Counted from the first letter of the stretch, positions 48,484 to 56,960 are shown. The stretch is DNA of 64,000 nucleotides from Polycladomyces abyssicola (GCF_018326425.1 NZ_AP024601.1:2344001-2408000); one strand, 5' to 3'. Made by a program: numbers and translations. The notes: generated from the letters alone by a model not told the origin.

Positions 48484-49518
48484 CTAAAGTGACGGTGTTT
48501 GAAGGTAATGATACAATAACCGATACGTATGGACCAATGCCTCACGGTGAGTCCGTTCATATGCGTGGGACGCATCCACCCCGGGACCGATCAGTCCCCA
48601 GATGAGGTCGTGTCCTGCCTGCAAAGCGGCGCTGGCATCCGATCTGTACCGCGGATACAAGTCGACCCGATAGCGAATGCCGTGCTCTTCCGCAAGATGG
48701 ACCAGCTTTTGCCGCAAGCCGAAATGATAAGGTCCCGAGGAATCCTTGGCGCAGATGGAGACGCTGAATTCGTCTGATTCCTGCCCCTCTCCGATCGCAC
48801 CCATGTCGACGGCTAAATATTCCCGCACTTTATCCGAGATCATCGCATTGGCGCCGTGTCCCACTTCTTCGTAATTGCTGAAAAAAATGTGTGTCGTAAC
48901 CGGTGGAACCCACCCTTCATCGGCAATCCGGCGGATGAGTTCGATCAAAACAGCCACACTGGCTTTGTCATCCAGATGACGCGATTTGACAAATCCGGTT
49001 TCCGTCACTTCTACACGCGGATCAAAGAAGACAAAATCACCCACGCTGATTCCCAGTCGGCGCACCTCATCAGCATCACAGACACGGGCATCCAAGCGGA
49101 CCTCCATGTTTTCTTCCGTTCGCTGTTGCAACCGGGCATCGGCATAGACATGAGGGGAAGAATGAGTAGCCAAAATCGTTCCCCTGAAGCGCTGTCCGGA
49201 CCGTGTTTCAATCGTGCAACCTTCCCCATCGAGTGAGTGCCAGGTCACACCCCCGATGGCAGTGATCCGCAAACGACCGCTCTCTTTGATCTGTTTCACC
49301 ATCGCCCCCAGTGTGTCCACATGGGCGGTGATAAACCGGATCGTCTCCTCATCCTTTCCCGGAATCTCGGGCAACAGCCCTCCTTTGCGCGTGCGGACCA
49401 GCGAATACGGCAAGTCTTTCAAGCGCTCCTCTACATATGTAATGGCAGCGTCGGCTCTCCCCGTCGGACTCGGGATGTTCAGCAATTCAACCAAGGTGGA
49501 GATCAATTGTTCCTCCAC
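48484..49518 (-). CDS. M42 family metallopeptidase (aminopeptidase/deblocking type)
   Basis: A 344-aa dinuclear-zinc aminopeptidase. Ligands seen: His/Asp in FITAHVDTLGAMV, Asp in KSRHLDDKASVAVLIELIRR, Glu-Glu in FFSNYEEVGHGAN, Asp in VDMGAIG and His in DASHAYERTHREAL. The PDZ-like lid lies about 75-150. GTG 49518 is the start, with AGGAGG 6 nt upstream. It degrades small peptides in the cytoplasm, often as a dodecamer. It lies 15 nt before the thioesterase and is likely to share its mRNA. Confidence 0.93.
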   Translation of the reverse strand: MEEQLISTLVELLNIPSPTGRADAAITYVEERLKDLPYSLVRTRKGGLLPEIPGKDEETIRFITAHVDTLGAMVKQIKESGRLRITAIGGVTWHSLDGEGCTIETRSGQRFRGTILATHSSPHVYADARLQQRTEENMEVRLDARVCDADEVRRLGISVGDFVFFDPRVEVTETGFVKSRHLDDKASVAVLIELIRRIADEGWVPPVTTHIFFSNYEEVGHGANAMISDKVREYLAVDMGAIGEGQESDEFSVSICAKDSSGPYHFGLRQKLVHLAEEHGIRYRVDLYPRYRSDASAALQAGHDLIWGLIGPGVDASHAYERTHREALVHTYRLLYHYLQTPSL

Positions 49519-49559
49519 TTTTCATCCTCCTCTCCTATTCCGGATTATACCAGCGGACA

Positions 49560-49594
49560 AGAGACAAAAAAAAGAGGCCTGCAAAAACAGGCCG
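49560..49594 (-). terminator. Terminator of abrB
   Basis: GGCCTG-CAAAAA-CAGGCC (49576-49593), then eight T on the minus strand. Confidence 0.85.
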
Positions 49595-49642
49595 ATGGGG
49601 CGAGGGGAGAAACCGGCAAAACGGGCTTACCTGCCCGACCGG

Positions 49643-49897
49643 TTACGCACGATCCTTCATGGAGACCAATTCTTCCACGCAAGTTTGGCACACGTTTTTC
49701 CCTTTGTAGGAGATGACATTTTCCACTTGGCCGCAAAACAGACAAGAAGGACTGTATTTCTTCAGAATGATATTTTCGCCGTCCACATAGATTTCCACCG
49801 GGTCTTTCACATCAATATCTAACGTACGGCGCAATTCCACCGGCAAGACGATCCGCCCCAGCTCGTCTACCTTTCTGACAATCCCCGTAGCTTTCAT
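49643..49897 (-). CDS. abrB: Transition state regulator AbrB family
   Basis: An 84-aa SpoVT-AbrB protein. The N-terminal swapped-hairpin DNA-binding domain is complete: TGIVRKVDELGRIVLPVELR, then IDVKDPVEIYVDGENIILKK. A C-terminal zinc-like cluster CLFCGQ-x12-NVCQTCVEE follows, as in B. subtilis AbrB relatives with a CxxC pair. I start it at ATG 49897 behind AAGGAG. AbrB represses post-exponential genes; here it stands alone. A TTGAAG/TAGGAT promoter-like pair lies upstream. Confidence 0.92.
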   Translation of the reverse strand: MKATGIVRKVDELGRIVLPVELRRTLDIDVKDPVEIYVDGENIILKKYSPSCLFCGQVENVISYKGKNVCQTCVEELVSMKDRA

Positions 49898-50014
49898 GCC
49901 CAACCACTCCTTTTTGGTCTCCTGGAATATTGAAAGCGAGAAAATCCTACTGGATACTTGCAGTTCTCTTCAAATCTACTAACATTTTCCCTATTTACGA
50001 GATTTGAACCCATT

Positions 50015-50189
50015 TTATGCGGAAATGTCCAGATTTTCGGGGTTGAGCGATTCCAAGTCCGGTACGACGAAACGGCCGTTTTTGCGGATCAGTTCGCCGT
50101 CGAAGTAGATTTCTCCTCTTCCGTAGTCCTCCCGTTGGATTGAGATCAAATCCCAATGAATGGCCGTTCGATAACCGCGGGTCTTGCAT
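50015..50189 (-). pseudogene. Collapsed second copy of the M29 aminopeptidase gene
   Basis: Immediately after the intact gene, 8 bases past its stop, a new ATG begins MQDPRLS, the same first seven residues. It then jumps, out of frame, to the last 50 codons of the same gene (IHWDLISIQREDYGRGEIYF, KNGRFVVPDLESLNPENL). About 950 bp in between is missing. The two C-terminal segments differ at several codons. An old tandem duplication followed by an internal deletion explains this. Confidence 0.8.
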
Positions 50190-50196
50190 GGTTGGA

Positions 50197-51312
50197 TTAC
50201 CCCAGGTTTTCAGGGTTGAGCGGTTCCAAGTCCGGCACGACGAAACGGCCGTTTTTACGGATCAGTTCACCGTCGAAGTAGATTTCTCCTCCGCCGTAGT
50301 CTTCCCGTTGAATCGAGACCATGTCCCAATGAATCGCCGAACGGTTGCCGTTGTCGCAATCCTCATAGGCGCTTCCCGGCGTGAAGTGGAAACTGCCGTC
50401 GATCTTTTCATCAAAGAGGATATCCTTCATCGGGTGGCGGATGTACGGGTGGAAGCCCAAGCTGAATTCCCCGATGTAGCGCGCCCCTTCGTCCGTATCC
50501 AGAATTTCGTTCAACCGTTTGGTGTCATTGGCCGTCGCTTCCACAATCTTGCCGTCGACAAAGCGCAAGCGGACGTTCTCAAAGTTCACCCCGTGATAAA
50601 CCGTTGGCGTATTGAACGTGATCGTTCCGTTCACGGAGTTACGAACAGGAGCGGTGTACACTTCCCCGTCGGGGATGTTGCACTGTCCGTAGCAAGGTAT
50701 GGCCGGCATACCCTCGATGGAGAAAGTCAGATCCGTCCCCGGGCCGACAATCCGCACTTCCTTGGCCTGCTCCATCCGCTTCACCAACGGTTCCATCGCT
50801 TTGGCCATCCGCTCGTAGTCCAACGTGCAGACACGGAAATAGAAATCTTCAAATGCCTCCGTGCTCATGTTGGCCAGCTGGGCCATCGACGGATTGGGAT
50901 AACGCAACACCACCCACCGCGTGTGTTTCACCCGCTGTTCTGTGTGGACGGGATGGTTGAAATGTTCCATATACCACTTCATATGGGCAGCCGGAACGTC
51001 GGACAGTTCGCTGATGTTTTGTCCGCCGCGAATGCCGATATAGCAATCCATTCGTTTCATCTGATACAGGCCGATTTCGCCCAAACGTTTCATGTGCTCC
51101 TCATCGGTGTCCAGCAACATCGCTCGGATCAATGCATGGTTATGTAGTTGAACAAACGGATACCCACCGGCTGCACGGATTTCCGGGATCAACGCCCGTA
51201 CAAGATCGTGGTCCGGTCCGAACACGTCGATCAACACGTTGTCGCCCTGTTTCACCCTGCAGGAATGATGCACCAATACTTTTGCCAATTGCGATAACCG
51301 TGGGTCTTGCAT
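50197..51312 (-). CDS. M29 family aminopeptidase (AmpS-like)
   Basis: A 371-aa metallo-aminopeptidase. Family blocks: SCRVKQGDNVLIDVFGPDHD near the N-terminus, VRIVGPGTDLTFSIEGMPAI, CNIPDGEVYTAPVRNSVNGT with metal-binding Glu, EFSLGFHPYIRHPMKDILFD, and SAYEDCDNGNRSAIHWDMVS with His and Asp ligands. The length is about 40 residues shorter than B. subtilis AmpS. It starts at ATG 51312 with AAGGAGG upstream. It is followed by a collapsed second copy (50015-50189). It removes N-terminal residues from peptides in the cytoplasm. Confidence 0.92.
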   Translation of the reverse strand: MQDPRLSQLAKVLVHHSCRVKQGDNVLIDVFGPDHDLVRALIPEIRAAGGYPFVQLHNHALIRAMLLDTDEEHMKRLGEIGLYQMKRMDCYIGIRGGQNISELSDVPAAHMKWYMEHFNHPVHTEQRVKHTRWVVLRYPNPSMAQLANMSTEAFEDFYFRVCTLDYERMAKAMEPLVKRMEQAKEVRIVGPGTDLTFSIEGMPAIPCYGQCNIPDGEVYTAPVRNSVNGTITFNTPTVYHGVNFENVRLRFVDGKIVEATANDTKRLNEILDTDEGARYIGEFSLGFHPYIRHPMKDILFDEKIDGSFHFTPGSAYEDCDNGNRSAIHWDMVSIQREDYGGGEIYFDGELIRKNGRFVVPDLEPLNPENLG

Positions 51313-51405
51313 GGTCGATTCCTCCTTTTCCGCTGCCTGACCGCTTTCCCTTCGATTGTATCATGGGTGAAAGCGTTTGGACACCTGGGGTATGTTTGGT
51401 GAATT

Positions 51406-51522
51406 CTTTCCCGGTTCGCTCCACCTGCGCCCTGCAGCAAAGCAGATGATGACCGCTCCAGCCCGGTCAGCGTAGGACGCGGGCAAAGTACGTTTCGTTT
51501 TACGGAATAACCAGACACGCCT
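51406..51522 (+). repeat. Dispersed intergenic repeat, copy 5 (internally shortened)
   Basis: Lies in the divergent region between the M29 gene and the GAF protein. It shares CTTTCCCGGTTCGCTCCACC, CCTGCGCCCTGCAG, GATGATGACCGCTCCAGCCC, GGGCAAAGTACGTTTCG and ACGGAATAACCAGACACGCC. The middle stretch that copies 1 and 4 have is missing, as if cut out. Confidence 0.75.
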
Positions 51523-51692
51523 TAGCGGTTTTGGGAAAGCTGATTACGGGTATAGCGAAACCGACCCCGTTTCGTTACAATGATGGGGAAAAGGTGCAAC
51601 CGATCTCACTGCTGAGTCGTTGTTCGCGGCAACGTCCGCAGTTTTTCACACAGTCTGGGATCAGCCAAATTGCAACAAAGGAGTTTTCACTC

Positions 51693-52196
51693 ATGTTTCA
51701 CTTTGAGCAGATCGAAGGCGACCGTATCTCACGATATGAAAATCTGTTGAAACAGGTGGGCCACCTGGTGGAAGGGGAACGGGACATGGTGGCCAATCTG
51801 GCCAACACCGCATCCCTCTTGTATCTGTCTTTAGAGCAAGTAAACTGGGCCGGTTATTATCTGAACCGCGGTGACGAACTGGTGCTGGGGCCGTTTATGG
51901 GCAAACCGGCCTGTATCCGCATTCCGTTCGGCAAAGGTGTTTGTGGAACGGCAGCCTCTGAGCGCCGTACGCAACTGGTCCGGGATGTGTTGAAATTCCC
52001 CGGACATATCGCTTGTGATGCTGCCACCCGATCTGAAATCGTGGTGCCGATGTTCAAGGACGACCAGCTGGTAGCTGTGTTGGATATCGACAGTCCGATT
52101 GAAGCCCGTTTCGACGAGGAAGACCAGCGATATCTGGAACAATTCGCCCGAATCGTCACAAACAGCATCGATTGGTCCCCGATCCTGAAAGGTTGA
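51693..52196 (+). CDS. Free methionine-(R)-sulfoxide reductase (GAF domain, YtsP type)
   Basis: A 167-aa stand-alone GAF protein. The three redox cysteines of the fRMsr family are there: KPACIRIPFGKGVCGTAASE holds two and GHIACDAATRSEIVVPM holds the third. The fold start is MVANLANTASLLYLSLEQVN. It reduces free methionine-R-sulfoxide using thioredoxin. I begin it at ATG 51693 with AAAGGAG upstream, far from an open frame that reaches back to 51531 through the repeat. It is monocistronic with a terminator. Confidence 0.93.
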   Translation: MFHFEQIEGDRISRYENLLKQVGHLVEGERDMVANLANTASLLYLSLEQVNWAGYYLNRGDELVLGPFMGKPACIRIPFGKGVCGTAASERRTQLVRDVLKFPGHIACDAATRSEIVVPMFKDDQLVAVLDIDSPIEARFDEEDQRYLEQFARIVTNSIDWSPILKG

Positions 52197-52198
52197 AA

Positions 52199-52231
52199 AT
52201 ATGCCCTGCGCTCATTGGAGCCAGGGCATTT
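52199..52231. terminator. Bidirectional terminator
   Basis: ATGCCCTG-c-GCTC-ATTG-GAGC-c-AGGGCAT (52201-52229), with TTTC after it on the plus strand and ATTTTC on the minus. Confidence 0.75.
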
Positions 52232-52239
52232 CATATGAA

Positions 52240-52665
52240 CTACTTGGTGAGAAATTGTGTATACACCCGATGCGCCCGTTTGATTTCCTCCTTCATCCAC
52301 TCAGGAAACGGAGCCGTGTCCAGTTCGTCCAGCGCAATCCAATGGTAGCTGTCATGCTCGGCACTCAACCGGAGTGTTCCAGTCGGTTGATGGCAAGCGA
52401 ACTTGATGATAATCAGATGCTTTTCTTCTTGAATCTCGTCATAAATGTAGGCGGGCGCGACGACTTTTACCTGTAATCCCGTTTCTTCCCGTACTTCTCT
52501 GGCCAATGCGTCCATCAATGGCTCCTCGGGTTCCAATCCACCGCCGGGAAAATCCCAGCCGTGATTGTCTCTGGCACTGCGTTCCTCCGTTGATTTTCGC
52601 AGTACCAACACCCGTCCCTGATCAAAGATGATCGCTTTGGCCGCGATTTTATACGGTTTTTTCAT
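52240..52665 (-). CDS. Nudix hydrolase
   Basis: A 141-aa Nudix protein. The Nudix box (G-x5-E-x7-REUxEExGU) reads GGLEPEEPLMDALAREVREE followed by TGL, at about 42-64, with all metal-binding Glu. The fold start is KIAAKAIIFDQGRVLVLRKS. The start ATG 52665 has GGTGGG upstream. The substrate could be a nucleoside diphosphate derivative or 8-oxo-dGTP. It lies 31 nt after the thioesterase gene (52697-53173), probably in one operon. Confidence 0.9.
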   Translation of the reverse strand: MKKPYKIAAKAIIFDQGRVLVLRKSTEERSARDNHGWDFPGGGLEPEEPLMDALAREVREETGLQVKVVAPAYIYDEIQEEKHLIIIKFACHQPTGTLRLSAEHDSYHWIALDELDTAPFPEWMKEEIKRAHRVYTQFLTK

Positions 52666-52696
52666 CGCATCCCACCAGCCCTTTTTTCTGTTTCCG

Positions 52697-53173
52697 CTAC
52701 GCCAACCTGAAGAAATCGCCGGTCGCCGTCGCGATCAGTTTGCCGTTTTCATCCGTCACTTTCGCTTCCAACACGATGATGGTCCGGCCACTTTTCACCA
52801 CACGGGTTTGTGCAGTCAGCCAACCATCCTGAGCCGGTGCCAGGAAGTGCACATTTAAATCCAGTGTCACAGCGCGGCGCTCATAACCGAACGCTTGAAA
52901 CACGGTGTAACCCATGGCCGTGTCGATAAAAGTGGTCGTGATTCCCCCGTGCAGCATTTTGTAGCGATTTTTCAGCTCTTCGGTTACCAACATCCGGTGA
53001 ACATAAACGCCCTCTTTTTCATCGTAGCCATCCGACCGAAAATTCATCAGCTCTTCAATATATGCCAACGGGCTGACCCGCGAACGCTTGAGTGCCTGCA
53101 CCATTTTGTAGATCGTCTGGATTTCCTGTTCGTTCAGATCTTGCAACTCCTGCAGCAATCCTTCTCTTGTCAT
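52697..53173 (-). CDS. PaaI family thioesterase (second copy)
   Basis: A 158-aa hot-dog protein, starting at ATG 53173 with AGAGGGA 8-9 nt upstream. The N-terminal 45 residues are helical (LLQELQDLNEQEIQTIYKMV). The hot-dog core starts near residue 60: RYKMLHGGITTTFIDTAMGY with the HGG and Asp, then RAVTLDLNVHFLAPAQDGWL and GKLIATATGDFFRL. It differs clearly from the thioesterase at 47995 (about 30 percent similar by eye in the core). It precedes the Nudix gene. Confidence 0.87.
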   Translation of the reverse strand: MTREGLLQELQDLNEQEIQTIYKMVQALKRSRVSPLAYIEELMNFRSDGYDEKEGVYVHRMLVTEELKNRYKMLHGGITTTFIDTAMGYTVFQAFGYERRAVTLDLNVHFLAPAQDGWLTAQTRVVKSGRTIIVLEAKVTDENGKLIATATGDFFRLA

Positions 53174-53275
53174 GATCAAATCCCTCTTTTGACGAAATAT
53201 ACGGATGAAATATGTAACCCTTCACACTGAGCGATACTTTCGCCCATACGCATAGTATAGCAAAAAACGGTGACT

Positions 53276-53528
53276 AGCGAATGAAAAAACCCAGGCGTTC
53301 GACCTGGGGAGACTGCTGACACCATAATCTACCCATCGTGATCTCGAGTGAACTGTTTTCACTGCTCCTATTTCGTAAACACTCAAAGGTGGCTCGTGGG
53401 AAAACGGCTACCCCTCTTATGGAGGATTTGGTCCTATCAAGCGACTCTAACCGTCACTACAGAGCAGAGACGGGTAATCGGAACCCGCAAACTTGATCCA
53501 CAACCTGCCCAGGTTTTTAACCTGGGTT
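53276..53528 (-). other. Structured non-coding region bounded by two near-identical hairpins
   Basis: CCCAGG-N7-CCTGGG occurs at 53290-53308 and again at 53508-53526. On the minus strand the first is followed by six T, so it is a good terminator. The 200 nt between are full of short stems, such as CGGGTAATCGGAACCCG (53471-53487), and contain no gene. It may be a small RNA gene, an attenuator leader of the thioesterase operon, or the non-coding end of a lost IS. Confidence 0.5.
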
Positions 53529-54188
53529 TCCTCCCCTTTGCTCAGCCACCATCAGCCACACATATCGGTTCAACTGCTTCAGACAAACGGTAAGGCCCGC
53601 CTGACGGAAAGCACTCTCCAAACGTTCCACTACCGGATAATATTCTCGTTTCAAATCCAGTGCAAGCTCATGAAATCCACGTTCCTCGGCTTCCTGTTGC
53701 ATGGCCCGTTTCGTGGCTTCATCCCGAAAAACGGTATCGGCAAACACAATTCTTCCGCCTGGCCGGAGCCGACGCGCGAAATCCCGAAGCGCCCTGTCTT
53801 TTTCGTCATCCGTCAGATGGTGAAACGCATACGTACTGACAATCCCGTCCACGGGCGGAAGACCGTCCGGAACGTGCAGAAAATGCCCTTCATAGAGCTC
53901 CAGATCCGGCAGTTTGCTTTTCGCCTTTTCCCGCATGGCAGCAGACGGTTCAATCCCGATCACACGGTATCCCGCCGCCAGGAGCAAACGTGACAAATTG
54001 CCGGTACCGACACCGAATTCCATCACGACACTCCCTTTGGGAAGGGAGAGCGATTCTACCACTGTCTTCAAAATATCGGCATATCCCTCAAACACCTCGA
54101 TATATTCCGGATGACCGCCGGATACAGCATGATCGTAATCCTCGGCCCATTGATCGAACAAATCGTTAAAACGCGGTTCGTTTGTCAT
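53517..54188 (-). CDS. Class I SAM-dependent methyltransferase (YrrT-like)
   Basis: A 223-aa methyltransferase. Motif I is VVMEFGVGTGNLSRLLLAAG (about 54-73), motif II VIGIEPSAAMREKAK, and the post-motif region GIVSTYAFHHLTDDEKDRAL and LRPGGRIVFADTVF. The N-terminus FNDLFDQWAEDYDHAVSGG resembles YrrT of Bacillus, which works in the methionine-to-cysteine route beside mtn, mccA and mccB. None of these are next to it here. ATG 54188 has GAGGAGG upstream. The last four codons lie in the hairpin at 53508-53526. Confidence 0.87.
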   Translation of the reverse strand: MTNEPRFNDLFDQWAEDYDHAVSGGHPEYIEVFEGYADILKTVVESLSLPKGSVVMEFGVGTGNLSRLLLAAGYRVIGIEPSAAMREKAKSKLPDLELYEGHFLHVPDGLPPVDGIVSTYAFHHLTDDEKDRALRDFARRLRPGGRIVFADTVFRDEATKRAMQQEAEERGFHELALDLKREYYPVVERLESAFRQAGLTVCLKQLNRYVWLMVAEQRGGNPG

Positions 54189-54433
54189 CACATGGCCTCC
54201 TCGGCAAATATTCCTTAATCCTATCGAATTAGTCAGTTTTCCAAGTGGAATCTTAACACCATCCATTGTTCCCATCAATGGAAAAAAACGCATGCCCCCA
54301 AGGTTGCGTGGATTCAAAACTCGACGGACACGCTCTCAACATTTTGTCACATCAACCATTTTCCCCCTTGTCAACAATCCAAATTGATGGCATCATAAAT
54401 CTTACATAATCACTCGGAAAAGTGGTGGATATC

Positions 54434-54847
54434 ATGTCCGGCATCCCACTCCCTTTTGTCCGTACCAATCAATGGATGATCGTGTTTACAGTGTTGGCTG
54501 CTCTGTTGTTCTCTCAACCCTGGATCTTGGTCATTCCGCTCTTGGTGGGGATCATTAGCTTGTCAACCGGAAAAAACCCCGCATTTTGGCTGGCGAGTCC
54601 GTTTCTGTCCAAGCCACTTGACCAATATCCGGCGGAAGACCCCGATCAACAGCGGTTTAACCAATGGATTTCCGTTATCTGTCTGGCGGTGAGCTTGATC
54701 GCATTTACACTCGGTTGGACGACAGTGGGCACCGTCTTTGCCGTGATGGTCGCCTTGGCCGCTTTCATCGCCATTCTCGGGTTCTGTATCGGTTGCTTTA
54801 TCCGATATCAGTATTTGCAGTGGAAGCATCGCCGTCAAAAAGGCTGA
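54434..54847 (+). CDS. DUF4395-type membrane protein
   Basis: A 137-aa integral membrane protein with about four hydrophobic stretches: TNQWMIVFTVLAALLFSQPW, ILVIPLLVGIISLSTG, ISVICLAVSLIAFTLGWTTV and VFAVMVALAAFIAILGFCIG. The start MSGIPLPFVRTNQ and the GFCIGC at the end of the last segment fit DUF4395. Begins at ATG 54434 behind GGTGG. In other genomes such genes often sit near thioredoxin-like or sulfurtransferase genes, but not here. Ends with a very large terminator. Confidence 0.78.
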   Translation: MSGIPLPFVRTNQWMIVFTVLAALLFSQPWILVIPLLVGIISLSTGKNPAFWLASPFLSKPLDQYPAEDPDQQRFNQWISVICLAVSLIAFTLGWTTVGTVFAVMVALAAFIAILGFCIGCFIRYQYLQWKHRRQKG

Positions 54848-54910
54848 TGCGAAAGTGTGTCTCCAAATCCCTTTTATCCGGGCTGTAGAAATCTGAAACA
54901 CGCTTTGATC

Positions 54911-54990
54911 CCGGGAGTCGTTGCCATATCGCTTCATTACCTGTTGATCGAAGCGGTATAGAAACGGCTCCCGGTTTCTTTTTCTCTCTC
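54911..54990 (+). terminator. Long terminator hairpin
   Basis: CCGGGAG (54911-54917) pairs with CTCCCGG (54968-54974). The stem goes on inward through CGTT/AACG and CGCTTC/GAAGCG, and TTTCTTTTTC follows. Confidence 0.8.
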
Positions 54991-55059
54991 TTTCGCAACT
55001 CGAAGTAATGGGGTAGGATAAGATTATCCGAACGAAGCAGATGGAGAGGCGATAGAAAG

Positions 55060-56583
55060 ATGAATCGGCACCAACGCAATATGATCACGGCGGCATTGAT
55101 GGTCGCCATGTTTCTCGCAGCAGTGGAAGTGACGATTATCAATGCGGCAATGCCCACCGTTGTGACGGCATTGGGTGGAATTTCCCTGTACAGCTGGGTG
55201 TTTTCCGCATTCATGTTGGCCAATACGACGACAGTTCCCATTTACGGCAAATTGGCTGATCTCTACGGACGAAAACGTGTCTTCATCGTGGCTGTACTGT
55301 TGTTCGTCTTAGGTTCGACGTTGTGTGGACTGTCCCAATCCATGACACAACTCGTCTTGTTCCGTGCGTTGCAAGGGCTGGGAGCTGGCGGCGTTTTGCC
55401 TGTAGCGATGACGATCATCGGGGATATCTTCCCGTTTGAAGCGCGTGCCCGTGTGCAAGGATGGTTTTCCTCAGTATGGGGGGTCGCCGCCGTTATCGGT
55501 CCGTTCGTCGGCGGATGGACAGTGGAACATTTCTCTTGGCGCTGGTTATTCTGGTTTAACTTGCCGGTCGGATTGCTGGTGATCGGCATCATTGCCGTCT
55601 ACCTGCCCAACCGTAAAGACGGAGAACGTCCGCATGTCGATGTGGTCGGAGCGGGACTGATGACCATATCCGTGTTTGGTTTATTATACGCCACTTTGCT
55701 CATTGGTGAAAAAGGCTGGCGAAACCCTTTGCCGTGGGGATGTATGGCGATCTCGGCCGTATTGCTGATGATCCTCATCCAGTGGGAACGTCGGGTAAAG
55801 GACCCGTTCATTCCCATCCGCCTGTTGCAGAACCGGATCATCGCTTCCAGCAATTTGACCGCATTTCTCACAGGAATGGGCATGTTCGGAGCGATTTCCT
55901 TCGTTCCCCTTTTTGTGCAGGGGGTGTTGGACGAAAGCCCGACATTGGCCGGATTGGCCATCACGCCGCAAGTGTTGGGATGGACGTTGGGCTCGATCGC
56001 GGCAGGCCGCTGGATACTGAAAAGCGGCTACCGTCCCGTCGTATTGACCGGTGTAAGCTTGATTGTCGCCGCAGCGCTGATATTCGTCGGCATGGGACAG
56101 AACACCGCGTACGGATGGGTGCTGGCAACCATGTGCGCATTGGGTTTGGGTCTGGGCTTGTCCATGACCACATACATTTTGGCCATCCAAAATGCCGTTT
56201 CCATGCAGGATCGTGGAGCTGCCACCTCCTCTCAGATGTTTTCCCGTTCGATGGGCGGGGCCTTCGGCGTCACCATTCTGGGAGCTGTGATGACATTCCA
56301 GTTGAAACGTGCCGTAGAGACGTCCATTCAAGCCCATCAAGGTGAATGGAGCCCGGAAACAATCGACAAGTTGCGGCATATGCAGGGAATCACTTCTCCG
56401 GAGTCCCTTGCGCAACTGCCTGCCTGGTTGAATGCTGAAATGGGGAGGTGGCTGGCGCACTCCTTGCACGCGGTCTTTTTGACGGCCACTGTTTTCAGCC
56501 TGTTGGCGTTAATCGTGGCTGCCGTATGGATACCCAAAGGAAGTGCGCAATCGATGGCGTTTCCGGAAGAAACGACACCATAA
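55060..56583 (+). CDS. MFS drug efflux transporter, 14 TM (DHA2/EmrB-QacA)
   Basis: A 507-aa proton-driven multidrug exporter with fourteen hydrophobic segments. Motif A KLADLYGRKRVFIVAVLLFV, motif C-like WGVAAVIGPFVGGWTVEH (helix 5), and the family N-terminus VEVTIINAAMPTVVTALGGI are clear. ATG 55060 has GGAGAGG upstream. Next on the same strand are a small membrane protein (95 nt away) and a lipid kinase. In B. subtilis the bmr efflux pump is likewise followed by bmrU (lipid kinase), so the pairing may be functional. Confidence 0.93.
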   Translation: MNRHQRNMITAALMVAMFLAAVEVTIINAAMPTVVTALGGISLYSWVFSAFMLANTTTVPIYGKLADLYGRKRVFIVAVLLFVLGSTLCGLSQSMTQLVLFRALQGLGAGGVLPVAMTIIGDIFPFEARARVQGWFSSVWGVAAVIGPFVGGWTVEHFSWRWLFWFNLPVGLLVIGIIAVYLPNRKDGERPHVDVVGAGLMTISVFGLLYATLLIGEKGWRNPLPWGCMAISAVLLMILIQWERRVKDPFIPIRLLQNRIIASSNLTAFLTGMGMFGAISFVPLFVQGVLDESPTLAGLAITPQVLGWTLGSIAAGRWILKSGYRPVVLTGVSLIVAAALIFVGMGQNTAYGWVLATMCALGLGLGLSMTTYILAIQNAVSMQDRGAATSSQMFSRSMGGAFGVTILGAVMTFQLKRAVETSIQAHQGEWSPETIDKLRHMQGITSPESLAQLPAWLNAEMGRWLAHSLHAVFLTATVFSLLALIVAAVWIPKGSAQSMAFPEETTP

Positions 56584-56678
56584 CCATATGATTGTCCACA
56601 TAGGTGATGAGGAGAAATTGGGCCACGGGAACAGCCGGTCAATGACCACCCAGTCAATGAATCGGAGGTGGCCGATGT

Positions 56679-56960
56679 TTGAAACCCATAAGACGTATTT
56701 CGACCACGGTTGAGATCGCACTTGGGCTCAGTTCCATCCTGTGCGGTCATGCGCTGATGCTCATCGTCACCAAGGGGGCCGCGTTGTGGTTTCTCGGATT
56801 TGTGCAACTCGCATATGTGCTGCCGGCCGGTCTGTGGGCACGCAAACGGGGATATCGGAAGATGCGGCATGTGATCACCCTCATGGCGGGGCTGACGTTG
56901 CTCCTGAACATCCTGGCATGGATCGCGATATTTTCACTCTGGACGAAGCCGTTGGGATGA
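56679..56960 (+). CDS. Small membrane protein, 93 aa
   Basis: Starts at TTG 56679 with GGAGGTGG 10 nt upstream; an ATG two bases earlier is in another frame and stops after 12 codons. Hydrophobic segments are about 11-33 (VEIALGLSSILCGHALMLIV), 36-52 (LWFLGFVQLAYVLPAGLWA) and 64-88 (VITLMAGLTLLLNILAWIAI), with a very basic loop ARKRGYRKMRH. Not recognised. Same strand as the efflux pump and the lipid kinase around it. Confidence 0.65.
   Translation: MKPIRRISTTVEIALGLSSILCGHALMLIVTKGAALWFLGFVQLAYVLPAGLWARKRGYRKMRHVITLMAGLTLLLNILAWIAIFSLWTKPLG

Noticed and set aside
53276-53528. CRISPR-like repeat pair
   Set aside because: The two hairpins are 200 nt apart, only two in number, and only the stem is shared; there is no regular spacer pattern. 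No CRISPR array was seen anywhere in the window.
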